A stretch of DNA of 64,000 nucleotides from the NCBI GenBank assembly GCA_040391785.1, contig JBEBXH010000007.1, positions 1-64,000 on the forward strand, written 5' to 3'. Numbering within the stretch: the first letter of the stretch is position 1; each line of letters opens with the position of its first letter. The stretch is from UBA5239 sp040391785. GTDB taxonomy: Bacteria > Verrucomicrobiota > Lentisphaeria > Victivallales > Victivallaceae. The notes beneath the pieces were generated by a model. It saw nothing but the letters and a program-made list of their open reading frames with translations, was not told the origin of the DNA and searched no databases. The translations under genes were made by a program, and so were the position numbers. Positions 51,725 to 60,679 of the stretch are shown one piece after another.

Positions 51725-52798
51725 ATGCTTAGTTCCGCCAGTTTGAAGTTTCTGGAAAAACTGATGATGTGCTCCGGCCCGTCCGGATACGAAATTGAAA
51801 CCGCCAAAGCTTATCGCGAATATATGTCCAAGTTCGCCGACGAAGCCTATACCGACGTCATGGGCAATACCTACGGCGTGCTGAACCCGAAGGCTCCATT
51901 CCGCGTGATGCTGGCCGGTCACTACGACGAAATCGGCTTTCAGGTGGTCTATATTTCCGAGGAGGGGCTACTCTATTTCCGCGCCAACGGCGGCATCGAC
52001 AAACTCACCATCCCCGGCCTCGAAGTTGAGGTCCTGACCGCCAAGGGGCGCGTACGCGGTGTAATCGGCAAGAAACCGATCCACCTCTGCAGTCCCAAGG
52101 AACGCGAAACCCCGCCGGAACTCACCGATCTGTGGATCGACATCGGCGCGGCCAACCGCGAGGAAGCGGCCAGGATCGTCAAAATCGGCGATCCGGTGGC
52201 GTTTCCGAGCAACTACAAGCGCTTCGGCGATTACCGCATCATGTCCAAGGGCATGGATGACAAAATCGGCGCGTTCGTAGTGGCGGAAACCGTCCGCGAG
52301 CTCTCCAAACGCAAATTGAAAGTCGGCGTTTACGGCGTCGGCACCGTACAGGAAGAGCTCGGGCTGCGCGGCGCGGCCACCAGCAGTTTCGCGGTGGCGC
52401 CGCAAGTCGGCTTCGCGCTCGATGTGGGCTTCACCACCGACATACCGGACGTACAGAAAAAGCTCCTCGGCGAAATCAAGCTCGGCGAGGGCCCGGAGCT
52501 GACCAACAGCGCCGACAATAACATCGTCCTCGGCCGCATCATGCGCAAAGTCGCCGACAAGCACAAGATCAAGTATCAGGAAACCGTGGCGCACCGCGCC
52601 AGCGGCGGCACCGATACCGCCCAGATCCAGCTTTCGCGCGCCGGCGTGGCGACCGCGCTGATCAGCATTCCGAACCGCTATATGCACTCGCCGGTGGAAA
52701 TCTGCGACCTGCGCGACGTGGAAGGCGCCATCGCCATCCTCACCGAAACTATCGCTTCATTTACCGGCAAGGAAAGCTTTATTCCGGGCGTGGATTGA
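51725..52798 (+). CDS. M42-family metallo-aminopeptidase
   Basis: A 357-residue cytoplasmic enzyme with the full M42 ligand set: AGHYDEIGF (His), KGMDDKIGAFV (bridging Asp), VQEELGLRGA (catalytic Glu and ligand Glu), ALDVGF (Asp) and RYMHSPVE (His). MCSGPSGYEIET at the N-terminus is also typical. These enzymes form tetrahedral peptidase complexes that trim peptides; some were first annotated as endoglucanases (FrvX). It is followed 2 bp later by holA. Confidence 0.92.
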   Translation: MLSSASLKFLEKLMMCSGPSGYEIETAKAYREYMSKFADEAYTDVMGNTYGVLNPKAPFRVMLAGHYDEIGFQVVYISEEGLLYFRANGGIDKLTIPGLEVEVLTAKGRVRGVIGKKPIHLCSPKERETPPELTDLWIDIGAANREEAARIVKIGDPVAFPSNYKRFGDYRIMSKGMDDKIGAFVVAETVRELSKRKLKVGVYGVGTVQEELGLRGAATSSFAVAPQVGFALDVGFTTDIPDVQKKLLGEIKLGEGPELTNSADNNIVLGRIMRKVADKHKIKYQETVAHRASGGTDTAQIQLSRAGVATALISIPNRYMHSPVEICDLRDVEGAIAILTETIASFTGKESFIPGVD

Positions 52799-52800
52799 GC

Positions 52801-53946
52801 ATGGGCAAGTTCTATTTATTCAGCGGCGACGACGACGTGGCGGTGAAAACCGCCGCGCGCGACCTCGTCGTCCAGATCTGCGGCTCGGAGCCCGAACAGT
52901 GCCCCGAGCTCGAAATCATCGCCGGCGACACCGATGAATCCAGGGATTTCAAAGCCGAGGATATTATCGGCGCGCTGCTTCACGCGCTGCGTACGCCGCC
53001 ATTTCTGACCGCGGACAAAAAGATCTGGCTCAAGCATTTCAACTATTTCGACAAACTCCAGTCCGCCGGGGCAAAAACCCCGCTGGCGCTGGTCACCGAC
53101 GAATTTCTCGCCTTCATCAAAAAGGGCCTGCCGGACGACGTGACACTGGTCATCGACGGCCTCGAAATCGACCAGCGCAAGGCGTTTTTCAAGGCCTGCA
53201 AAGCCGTGCCCGGCGCCGAGATCGAGTTCTTCAAAAAAGCCCGCCTCGAGGACAAGGACAAAAAAGGCTTTGCCGAGAGCCAGGGCGACAAAATCAAAGC
53301 CATCTGCAATAAGCTCGGCAAGGAAATCGATTTCCGCTCCATCGAGTTTCTGATCGCCACCGTCGGCACCGACACCGGCCGGTTGCTCAACGAAGTGGAA
53401 AAAGTGGCCTGTTTCGTGGGCGACCGCGAGCGGATCACCATGGCCGACTGCCGCGCCGTATGCAGCCGTACCTCCGAGGCGCTCGGTTACGAATTCGGCA
53501 ATGCCTTGTTGGAACGCGACACCAAGGGCGCGCTTGAGCTCATTGATACCCTCATCGAACAGATGAAGGCCCAGCGCGAGGCCGGCAGTGCCATGGAGCT
53601 CTCGCTGCTCTCCAGCGCCGTGCGCAGCTTTCAGGAGCTGATCAAGGTGCGTTGCGCCGCCGCCGAACTCGGCATCCGCGACAAGGTCGGCAAAGCGTTT
53701 TTCGACTCCGTCCGCAAGGAAGATTACCCCGGCAATTACCTGGCGGGGCTGCATCCGTACCGCGCTTTTATGTTGTGCCAGAAGGCGTTTGAATTCGCGC
53801 CGGAAACCCTGGCGGGAATCCTCGAGGAAATTCTGAAAGCGAACCGCGCCCTCGTTTCCGGCGGCGGCGAGTCGCGCATGGTGCTCGAACAACTGGTTTT
53901 GAAAATCTGCAGCAGCGGCGACAGCCGTCAGCGCCGCCGTTATTGA
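52801..53946 (+). CDS. holA: DNA polymerase III delta subunit
   Basis: The ATG at 52801 lies 2 bp after the M42 stop (TTG 52795 is a less likely start). The 381-residue product follows the HolA pattern: GKFYLFSGDDDVAVKTAARD (start of the modified AAA domain), TPPFLTADKKIWLKHFNYFD, VTLVIDGLEIDQRKAFFKAC, FRSIEFLIATVGTDTGRLLNEVEKVACF and a C-terminal collar domain. It opens and loads the sliding clamp. Low identity is normal for this subunit. Confidence 0.88.
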   Translation: MGKFYLFSGDDDVAVKTAARDLVVQICGSEPEQCPELEIIAGDTDESRDFKAEDIIGALLHALRTPPFLTADKKIWLKHFNYFDKLQSAGAKTPLALVTDEFLAFIKKGLPDDVTLVIDGLEIDQRKAFFKACKAVPGAEIEFFKKARLEDKDKKGFAESQGDKIKAICNKLGKEIDFRSIEFLIATVGTDTGRLLNEVEKVACFVGDRERITMADCRAVCSRTSEALGYEFGNALLERDTKGALELIDTLIEQMKAQREAGSAMELSLLSSAVRSFQELIKVRCAAAELGIRDKVGKAFFDSVRKEDYPGNYLAGLHPYRAFMLCQKAFEFAPETLAGILEEILKANRALVSGGGESRMVLEQLVLKICSSGDSRQRRRY

Positions 53947-53963
53947 TTTAGTACGAGGTGGAT

Positions 53964-54833
53964 ATGGGAAATGCACATGACAGGTTGCGTCCGGCCCGTA
54001 TTCAGGGCTGGATTTCGATTGTCGGCAATACACTGCTTTTCGGGTTCAAGCTCTGGGCGGGATTTGCGGTCGGCTCCACGGCGATCATCGCGGACGCCTG
54101 GCACACGCTTTCCGACTCCCTCTCGTCCGCCGTACTGGTGATCGGCGCGAAAATCGCCGGCAGGCCGGCCGACAAAAAACACCCCTACGGATACGGGCGC
54201 GCCGAGCTGGTCGCGGCGCTGATCATCGGGATCATGTTGTTTGTAGTGGCGTTTGAATTCGCCGTTTCCGGCGTCGAGCGGCTGCGCAACCCTGAGATTA
54301 CGGAATACGGCAAAATCGGGCTGATCGCCATGGTGGTGTCAATCGTGATCAAGGAAGCGATGGCGCAATATGCGTTCTGGGGCGCCCGCCGCAACGATCT
54401 GGCATCGCTGAAGGCCGACGGCTGGCACCACCGCAGCGACGCCATCAGCTCGGTGATCCTGCTGCTGGGGATGCTCTTCGCCGGCTCATGGCCGTACCTA
54501 GACGGCGTGCTGACGCTGGCAGTGGCGCTGATTATCGCCTACGCGGCCTACGAAGTGATTCGCAATGTCTGGGACCAGATCCTCGGCAAGGAAATTTCAG
54601 CGGAACTGGAGCAGAAAGTCACCGCCATCGCACAGAATATCATGGAGCCGGACATTCATGCGCATCATTTTCATCTGCATGAATACGGCATGCACACGGA
54701 GCTCAGTTTCCATATCCGCATGCCCGGCGATCTGCCGCTGGAAACCGCCCACGAGTGCGCCCAGAAAATCGAACGGGCCATCCAGAACGAACTCGGCATC
54801 GCCGCCACCATCCACGTCGAACCCCTGCATTGA
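53964..54833 (+). CDS. Cation diffusion facilitator (zinc/iron-type efflux)
   Basis: Start ATG 53964 follows GAGGTG. The 289-residue protein has six membrane segments and both CDF metal motifs: IADAWHTLSDSLSS (TM2) and LKADGWHHRSDAISS (TM5), plus a cytoplasmic C-terminal domain rich in His (DIHAHHFHLHEYGMHTEL) that binds metal and dimerises. His/Asp quartets suggest zinc as substrate. It shares the rightward direction with holA and ends 3 bp before a convergent DUF4091 gene. Confidence 0.92.
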   Translation: MGNAHDRLRPARIQGWISIVGNTLLFGFKLWAGFAVGSTAIIADAWHTLSDSLSSAVLVIGAKIAGRPADKKHPYGYGRAELVAALIIGIMLFVVAFEFAVSGVERLRNPEITEYGKIGLIAMVVSIVIKEAMAQYAFWGARRNDLASLKADGWHHRSDAISSVILLLGMLFAGSWPYLDGVLTLAVALIIAYAAYEVIRNVWDQILGKEISAELEQKVTAIAQNIMEPDIHAHHFHLHEYGMHTELSFHIRMPGDLPLETAHECAQKIERAIQNELGIAATIHVEPLH

Positions 54834-54836
54834 TTT

Positions 54837-57815
54837 TCAATCGGCGTCCTGAAGTTTCAGGATGTATGAAATAGTCTGCTCGCGGATACGCTCCGGAGCT
54901 CCGGCGTCATAAGCTTTGGTCACGGTAACCTCCGTGGGGGATGTGCGATAGAAATTCTCCGCTTCCGCAATCAGTTCCGGGGCTTTTCCCCGGGCGGCGG
55001 CGTTGTCGAGCGCTTTGCGGAAGGCGCGGCGGTAAGCCAGGTCCGTCATGCCGATCAGCAGACATTCGTTGCGGATCGAGGAGAGGCAGGTATCTCCGGC
55101 GCGGTACGCCAAGGCTCCGTCGAGCAGGCACTTCCAGGTGGTGGAGCCATATTCTCCATAGTTACCGGGAATATAATGGTAGATCGTCAGCAGTTCGACC
55201 CCGTTGACTTCCCCGAGCCACGGATGGCGGCGGTAATAACGCGCCAGATCGTTGCTGATGCCGATTTCGCATTGATAGATCCAGATCCGCTTCCCCGCAT
55301 CGCGCAGGCGTTTCAGCATCGGTTTGAGGTCTTCCCGGGTGAAAAGACCCGACCAGATGCAGTAAACGTCGATATAGGGCTCCAGTTTCGGATACGTGTC
55401 CGCATTCAACTTCGAACAGGCGGTATACATCAAAGCTATTTCAGGAACAGCTTCTTTGGCTAGTTTGCAGATTTCCACGAGATCGTCCTGCTTCAAATTG
55501 CGCGAGGCGGGTTCATCTTCGATTTCGATGGTGTAACGATTGAACGGAATGCGGTGGCGTTCGAAAATCCCGGCAATACCGCGGATGTACTCCTGCCAGG
55601 CATTGCGCCAGGCCGAGGTGCCGCGCTTGAACTGCGGGGTCAGCTCGGAAAATGCCTTGAAAGCGCTGTATACCGCGACAAAACTTATTTCATCCCGGAT
55701 ACCATATTTTTCCGCGTATTCCAAGTCCTGCATGATCCGTTTTTCGGCGGCGGTTATCTGTTTGCCGGTCCGGAAACCGTTGGCATCGTACTCGAAATCG
55801 AATCCCCATGGACTGATCTGAAACGCCCGGATGTCTTCGTCTACCATGATTTTGAAAATATCCTCATTCAGGGCATTGCGCCAGGCAAAACGCGGAACGG
55901 CCGGTGTCCGGTCCAGCACAATCGGCAGAATTTCAAGCTCAAATGGAATATCCGCCACCGCGCCCTCCATAAACCATTGGCCGTTCTTTTTTCCCATTTT
56001 CATGGGTTCGCCCAGCGGAATGACCCGCAATGTGCCGCGGTAAATGCCTGGCTTGGCCCCGGTAGCGTCGAAATTGACCCAGCACATGCCGGAATCGCCG
56101 GGCGGCGCGTGAATAGTCCGGGAGGCGTCCAGAGGGGCCAGCGGATCGAAGCGCCGGGGGCCGTCCTGATTTTCACTTTCCTTGACCCGGACGGCACGCA
56201 GTATGGAAATCTTCTCTACCGGAAAACCGGTGAGCCCTTCGACTTCCTGCGCATTGTCCTCCCGGCTGAAAAGAAGAATGCGGTATTCTTCCATCTGTCC
56301 TGTAAGGTTGGTTACCGCGAAACGAAACGGAATTCTTTCGTTAACCGCGCCGCGGACCCGGATTTTGGCGACTGGCTCGGAGATCCGGTCCGGAAGCAGC
56401 GGCGCCAGAGTCGAGGCCGTCGTTTCCATCGGCGTAACGGCAAAGCGCCGGGTCCCGAGCTTCGCATAGAGCTGCAGCTGGTTGAGTTTTTCGAGCCCGT
56501 CCTGGAAAACCGCCGGGTCGGCGGTCTGCTTCATTTCGGCGAGTATTTCCCGCGCGGCGGCCTGTATTTGTACCGGAAACACCGCCGCTGTTTTTTCCTG
56601 TCCCGGCAGCGTCTCTGAGCGCCATACTGCCAGCGGTCCGTTCAGCAATATTCCGAACCGCGATTTATCGTGGAAATTGTTTTCCACCGGCGACCAGCTG
56701 CTGAATTCATTGGTGGAAAGATTCTGGCGAATCACATTGAATCCGAGCGGAGATACCGTCTGCGGCGGTTTGTCCCAGCCGAGCAACCGGTAGGGAACGG
56801 CCATTTCCGCGGTCCAACCGCCGGGAGTACGGGATACCTCAACTTGCCACGGCACGGCTTTCACCGCCGCCGGGCCGCCGAATCCCGTGAATACTGCTCC
56901 ACCGGCCGTGACCACCAGCTGAGTCAGGCTGCGGTCGTTCCCGACCGGGGCGAAAAATACTTCCAGCAAGTCGTCTTCCCAGATTTTCCGGGGATCTTTT
57001 TCCGCCGCTCCGGCGGACATCCTGATGTTCTCCGGTTCGGGCGTCAGGCACTCAAATTTGAAGCGGAATCCATCTGCGTCCGTTGTGACTTTGAAGCGGG
57101 TTTGTGCCAGCGGCGGCGCTCCGGTTTTGCGAAGGGTGAAGCCGCTGTTTTCACTGCCGTCCGCAATGGCAAAGCATTTTTTGGGAACCAGTTTCGCAGC
57201 CGTCTCCGGCTGAGCCGGGATGAGCGCGGAGCGTTCCTTCACTTCCACATTGTCCACCAGCAGATAATCGCCGATCTTTTCCTTCAACTGATCCTGCTGC
57301 CGGGAATCGCCCCAGAAACCGGCCGAAATCGCCGCTCGCTCGGTGTCGGGTCCCGTCCTGAAACTACCGCGCAGCGTGGTCCATTCGCCGGGTAGTTTCA
57401 CCATGCCGACCCTGTCGATCTCGGTAAGTTTCTCCAGCTGCCCCAAGGCCGCACCCTGCTTCCAGCCGACGCCCTTGATGAAAACCCGTTCGCCCTGGCC
57501 CTTGATCGACAGCGTATAGGTGTAAACCGTATCCGGCTTGACCTTGAAACCGGGCAGCCCTTTCTTCCCGCCGATCAACATATGCCCGTTGATGGTCCGG
57601 AAGTCGCCGTCATAAGCGTATTTGCGGATTTCGAGCCGGGCACATTTGTTCCAGGATGCCGGCTCGGTGAAAAGCGACAGTTCTACGCAATCGTTATGGC
57701 TGAGCATGCTGTATTCGCCGTCAAACGGCAAGTTCAAGTCCGGGTTCCGGATCAGGCTGTCGCCCCATCCGGTGGTGACTAAAAAAACAATTAGTAGTGT
57801 CAGCCATTTTTTCAT
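54837..57815 (-). CDS. Secreted multi-domain DUF4091 (GH123-like) glycoside hydrolase
   Basis: The start at 57813-57815 gives MKKWLTLLIVFLVTTGWG, a signal peptide after AAAGGAAAA; 86 upstream residues are rejected. The 992-residue product holds an N-terminal carbohydrate-binding sandwich (~20-200), a CBM9-like domain (~210-430; WEDDLLEVFFAPVG, PYRLLGWDKPPQ), a beta-rich segment and a C-terminal DUF4091 barrel with NRYTIEIEDEPASRN, where the Asp-Glu pair matches the catalytic pair of GH123-like enzymes. GH123 acts on N-acetylgalactosaminides; that substrate is only an analogy. It follows a pseudopilin. Confidence 0.78.
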   Translation of the reverse strand: MKKWLTLLIVFLVTTGWGDSLIRNPDLNLPFDGEYSMLSHNDCVELSLFTEPASWNKCARLEIRKYAYDGDFRTINGHMLIGGKKGLPGFKVKPDTVYTYTLSIKGQGERVFIKGVGWKQGAALGQLEKLTEIDRVGMVKLPGEWTTLRGSFRTGPDTERAAISAGFWGDSRQQDQLKEKIGDYLLVDNVEVKERSALIPAQPETAAKLVPKKCFAIADGSENSGFTLRKTGAPPLAQTRFKVTTDADGFRFKFECLTPEPENIRMSAGAAEKDPRKIWEDDLLEVFFAPVGNDRSLTQLVVTAGGAVFTGFGGPAAVKAVPWQVEVSRTPGGWTAEMAVPYRLLGWDKPPQTVSPLGFNVIRQNLSTNEFSSWSPVENNFHDKSRFGILLNGPLAVWRSETLPGQEKTAAVFPVQIQAAAREILAEMKQTADPAVFQDGLEKLNQLQLYAKLGTRRFAVTPMETTASTLAPLLPDRISEPVAKIRVRGAVNERIPFRFAVTNLTGQMEEYRILLFSREDNAQEVEGLTGFPVEKISILRAVRVKESENQDGPRRFDPLAPLDASRTIHAPPGDSGMCWVNFDATGAKPGIYRGTLRVIPLGEPMKMGKKNGQWFMEGAVADIPFELEILPIVLDRTPAVPRFAWRNALNEDIFKIMVDEDIRAFQISPWGFDFEYDANGFRTGKQITAAEKRIMQDLEYAEKYGIRDEISFVAVYSAFKAFSELTPQFKRGTSAWRNAWQEYIRGIAGIFERHRIPFNRYTIEIEDEPASRNLKQDDLVEICKLAKEAVPEIALMYTACSKLNADTYPKLEPYIDVYCIWSGLFTREDLKPMLKRLRDAGKRIWIYQCEIGISNDLARYYRRHPWLGEVNGVELLTIYHYIPGNYGEYGSTTWKCLLDGALAYRAGDTCLSSIRNECLLIGMTDLAYRRAFRKALDNAAARGKAPELIAEAENFYRTSPTEVTVTKAYDAGAPERIREQTISYILKLQDAD

Positions 57816-57829
57816 AGATCGTTTTCCTT

Positions 57830-58489
57830 TCATTTCCATTCTTCCGCCTGGCAATGGATGAATTTCTCGTGTTCGAAGATATTGGTTCCCAGTACATGCC
57901 CGTCGGCAAACAGGATGTTGGCATTGTTCGTGTGCGGCAATGCCAGGGCATCCGGCCATTTCCAATGTTCGTTGTTGTACCAGTTGCTGATATAATACCA
58001 TTTGGCCGCCTTTCCTTTTTCCAGGAATATCGAACTTTGTGACGGTTTGCGGATATTCTTCATGATCTGCCACTTATAATATGAATCGCTCAGGGTGCCG
58101 TTGTAGATGTAGTTGGCAGAGAGCACATTCTGGTCGAGCAGCGGGTTGCCGGGGCAGTCCTGTACCGAATTTTTCATCCAGTCGATCTGGACGCCGTTTT
58201 CTTCCTGATAATACAGCCCGAGGTAATCCGCGGCAAAACGCGATACTTTGGTACTCCACCAACGCGCGCCGGAGCTCCATTCCGCCGGCGGGAAAAAATG
58301 TTCCCGGTTGTCATCCAGATAGGTGTGGAGATAAAGCCCGGTCTGCTTCAGATTGCTCATGCATTTGGCCCCCATTCCTTTCTGGCGGGCCGAGTTCAGT
58401 GCCGGCAGCAGCATGGCCGCTAAAATCGCTATAATCGCAATTACTACCAGCAACTCTATCAGTGTAAAATTTCTTTTTCTGAATTCCAT
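57830..58489 (-). CDS. Pseudopilin-like protein (H-X9-DG type)
   Basis: A 219-residue protein with leader MEFRKRNFTLIELLVVIAII and ALNSARQKGMGAKCMSNLKQ. LPHTNNANILFADGH fits H-X9-DG. GGAGGAAGCTCT lies just before the start. It sits between the GntR gene (20 bp upstream) and the DUF4091 enzyme (14 bp downstream), giving the complete three-part cassette. The middle is rich in Trp and Tyr (WSSGARWWSTK, KWYYISNWYNNEHWKW), which might contact sugars. Confidence 0.88.
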   Translation of the reverse strand: MEFRKRNFTLIELLVVIAIIAILAAMLLPALNSARQKGMGAKCMSNLKQTGLYLHTYLDDNREHFFPPAEWSSGARWWSTKVSRFAADYLGLYYQEENGVQIDWMKNSVQDCPGNPLLDQNVLSANYIYNGTLSDSYYKWQIMKNIRKPSQSSIFLEKGKAAKWYYISNWYNNEHWKWPDALALPHTNNANILFADGHVLGTNIFEHEKFIHCQAEEWK

Positions 58490-58509
58490 AGAGCTTCCTC
58501 CTCCGGTTT

Positions 58510-59601
58510 TTACTGACCGTTCAGGCCTGTTTTTCGTATTTTAAGATAAGTTGGAATTTTAATCAATCGGCAACTGCGGTCTTCCGGGTGCTGCATCGCC
58601 AGGGCAAAAAGCTCGTTCATGGCGCGGCAGGTCTCGCGGTGCGAATACCCTATGCTGGTCAGCATTGGTTCTTCAAATGCGGCAAAGCCATGACTTTCCA
58701 GATCGTCGAAACTGATCAGTTGCAGGTCTGATCCGGGTCGGATGCCCTGTTTCTGCAACGACTCCACCAGCCCGGTGGAAATGAAATCACTGGTCACAAA
58801 AACCGTTTTGCCCACCAAATCGCGCCCCAATTCAATACCGGTCTGGTAGCCGCAGAGGCGGCCGCTGTCGCCATTCGGCAGTACCAACGGTACGAACCGG
58901 ATTTTCGCGGTCGGTACCCCACGCAACCGTGCTTCTTTGAAAAATTCGACCGCCCGCTGCATGGTATCGCAGTATTTGGTCGTCAAGATGACCAGATCCA
59001 ACTTCTCCGGGGCCGGCAGACGCCCGAAAACCTCGTCCATGCATGACGACAGCGTCGATACCACCTGATGAAACGGCCAGGGACCGGCATAGGAAACCCC
59101 GTACACCACGACCGGCTTGCCGGAAGCCCGCAGGATTTTCTGCAATTCATCGGTAATATACCCGTTCATGGTGGTGACGATGTCAGCATCTTCAAGCTCA
59201 ACAGGATTCACGGTGCCGCCGGTATCGTCATTTACCTGGACGGTTTTGACCGTGTGACGCTGCTTCTGTAATTCATCCAGAATCAAATCCTCGGAAATCG
59301 TCTGCATGGCGCGGTCCATCGGAGCCCCCAGGATGAACTGCTTGTGGCCGCAGTAGGCGATCCGGTAGTTGGCGGCGGAATTTTCCCGGACAAAAGTGCC
59401 GCTTCCCTGCTTACGGTAAAGAATACCGTCTTCCACCAGGTTATTGATCGCTTTGTTGGCGGTCAGCAGCGAAACATTGTATCGCTTCGCCAGTTTCCGC
59501 GCCGAAATGACCTGCCGCCCTGATTCCAGGCATTGATCCGCCAGTTCTTTTTTCAGCAATGCGGAAATTTCTCTATAACCTGTTTTGTCCTGTACGATCA
59601 C
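58510..59601 (-). CDS. GntR-family regulator with LacI-like effector domain
   Basis: It starts at GTG 59599-59601 after AGGT. The 363-residue product has a winged helix (REISALLKKELADQCLESGRQ, ISARKLAKRYNVSLLTANKAI, YRKQGSGTFVREN wing) and a LacI-like effector domain (IVTTMNGYITDELQKILRASG, VFVTSDFISTGLVESLQKQG, LQLISFDDLESHGFAAFEEP). It heads the leftward operon with the pseudopilin and DUF4091 enzyme. Confidence 0.9.
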   Translation of the reverse strand: MIVQDKTGYREISALLKKELADQCLESGRQVISARKLAKRYNVSLLTANKAINNLVEDGILYRKQGSGTFVRENSAANYRIAYCGHKQFILGAPMDRAMQTISEDLILDELQKQRHTVKTVQVNDDTGGTVNPVELEDADIVTTMNGYITDELQKILRASGKPVVVYGVSYAGPWPFHQVVSTLSSCMDEVFGRLPAPEKLDLVILTTKYCDTMQRAVEFFKEARLRGVPTAKIRFVPLVLPNGDSGRLCGYQTGIELGRDLVGKTVFVTSDFISTGLVESLQKQGIRPGSDLQLISFDDLESHGFAAFEEPMLTSIGYSHRETCRAMNELFALAMQHPEDRSCRLIKIPTYLKIRKTGLNGQ

Positions 59602-59636
59602 CGTTATACCTGCTGGATAAACACTTTCTTTGCTAT

Positions 59637-59665
59637 ATTATACACATATATTCAGCTTCTGTCAA
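59637..59665 (-). promoter_or_regulatory. Promoter of the GntR/DUF4091 operon
   Basis: On the minus strand TTGACA (59660-59665) and TATAAT (59637-59642), 17 bp apart, preceded by GCCTA; about 36 bp before the GTG start. A/T palindromic sequence around the -10 may hold the regulator site. Confidence 0.78.
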
Positions 59666-59799
59666 TAGGCGAACATTTTATTTCTAAAAACTTTTATTTA
59701 AGCATAAGAATATGTATACACTTATATAACACCTGTTATTATTCTGCAACCGCTACTTTTCCATGGCTTCGAGCACGGCGATTCCTCAAAAAGCCGGGT

Positions 59800-59860
59800 A
59801 AAGGACGGAAAGACAGTTAAGCTTCGAGCGGAGGCCGTCTTTTGCGTCATTTCCGTCTTT
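59800..59860. other. Hairpin in a 383-bp gap
   Basis: Inverted arms GACGGAAA (59804-59811) and TTTCCGTC (59850-59857) can form a stem with a 38-nt loop, extended by flanking AAA/TTT. The gap 59602-59984 otherwise holds the two divergent promoters at 59637 and 59921 and no gene that I can see. Confidence 0.4.
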
Positions 59861-59920
59861 GGAGAGTAGTCTCAACTGCGGCATCCTTACTGTTTAAGGG
59901 ATTATTTACAAATTAAAATC

Positions 59921-59949
59921 TTGCATTTTCGGGGGTTTCGGGGTATACT
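59921..59949 (+). promoter_or_regulatory. Promoter of the small membrane protein gene
   Basis: TTGCAT (59921-59926) and TATACT (59944-59949), 17 bp apart, 35 bp before the start codon; AGAAGGAAA is the ribosome-binding site. Confidence 0.55.
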
Positions 59950-59984
59950 ATAAGTGAAATGATTCACAGAAGGAAATCGCGGTC

Positions 59985-60335
59985 ATGAAAATTGTAGTCA
60001 CACTGATTCTGGTAATCCTGATTGTAACCGGCGGCATCTTCGTCGTCAAAAAATTCATGGCGCCCGCTGAAAAAAAGGCCGGCAATTTCGTACAGCAGGT
60101 GACTCCGGTCAAGGATGAAACCGAGGTCCGCCAGGCCGCCCCGCTCCAGAATACCAGCGCCGTGGAAAGCGCCGCCAAACCGGTACGCTCCGCCGCCGAT
60201 CCCGGCGACCAGAACCTGAGCACGGCCAACACGCCCGTGGCCAAAAGCCGCATCGGCCGTAAGATCAACCACATTTACAGCGACCACAACAAGGGCCTCG
60301 AAGCCCAGGCCGGCGCCGACGAAAAAGACGAATAA
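59985..60335 (+). CDS. Small single-pass membrane protein, unknown function
   Basis: A 116-residue protein: residues 1-24 (MKIVVTLILVILIVTGGIFV) form one membrane helix, and the rest is a polar, probably disordered tail rich in Ala, Lys and Gln, ending GLEAQAGADEKDE. There is no signal-peptidase site, so it is likely anchored with the tail outside. No family was recognised. It has its own promoter and no close partner gene; nrdD starts 345 bp later behind a separate promoter. Confidence 0.6.
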   Translation: MKIVVTLILVILIVTGGIFVVKKFMAPAEKKAGNFVQQVTPVKDETEVRQAAPLQNTSAVESAAKPVRSAADPGDQNLSTANTPVAKSRIGRKINHIYSDHNKGLEAQAGADEKDE

Positions 60336-60538
60336 GCCGTTTCCAATTGACTGAAATATAGATTTTTCCTTTTTGTTCTGCGGAGCTCATTTTGTATTAA
60401 TAGTTAGACTTTCGGCCTCAATAAGCTCGATATTCGCCTCGATTCCCCTTAACATTTTTCGTGCCAATTTTTCGCATCATTTACCTCATTCGGCATAAGT
60501 CGCTGATTGATAATGTCCAAAAACTTTCCAAATAAAAA

Positions 60539-60591
60539 ACACAATATATTGTGGTTTCTCCATTTGACGTATCAATATTATGTGTTATGTT
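60539..60591 (+). promoter_or_regulatory. nrdD promoter with tandem NrdR-like boxes
   Basis: ACACAATATATTGTGG (60539-60554) contains a 14-bp perfect palindrome and fits the NrdR-box consensus. A weaker copy TATCAATATTATGTGT lies at 60570-60585, exactly 31 bp further on, the usual spacing of paired NrdR boxes. The promoter TTGACG (60564-60569) / TATGTT (60586-60591) has its spacer covered by the second box, so repression by NrdR when dNTP levels are high is expected. The rest of the 60336-60679 gap shows nothing else. Confidence 0.72.
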
Positions 60592-60679
60592 AGAATTATG
60601 TAAGAAATAAACTCGGGGACGTTTATTGTCTTTGAGGAACGTGTTTTGAACTTAATCTTTTGCCGTGGAGGGGTGAATA

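Noticed and set aside
59750..59870. Possible tRNA or small RNA in the gap
   Set aside because: Stems are present but no cloverleaf, anticodon arm or T-loop could be drawn.
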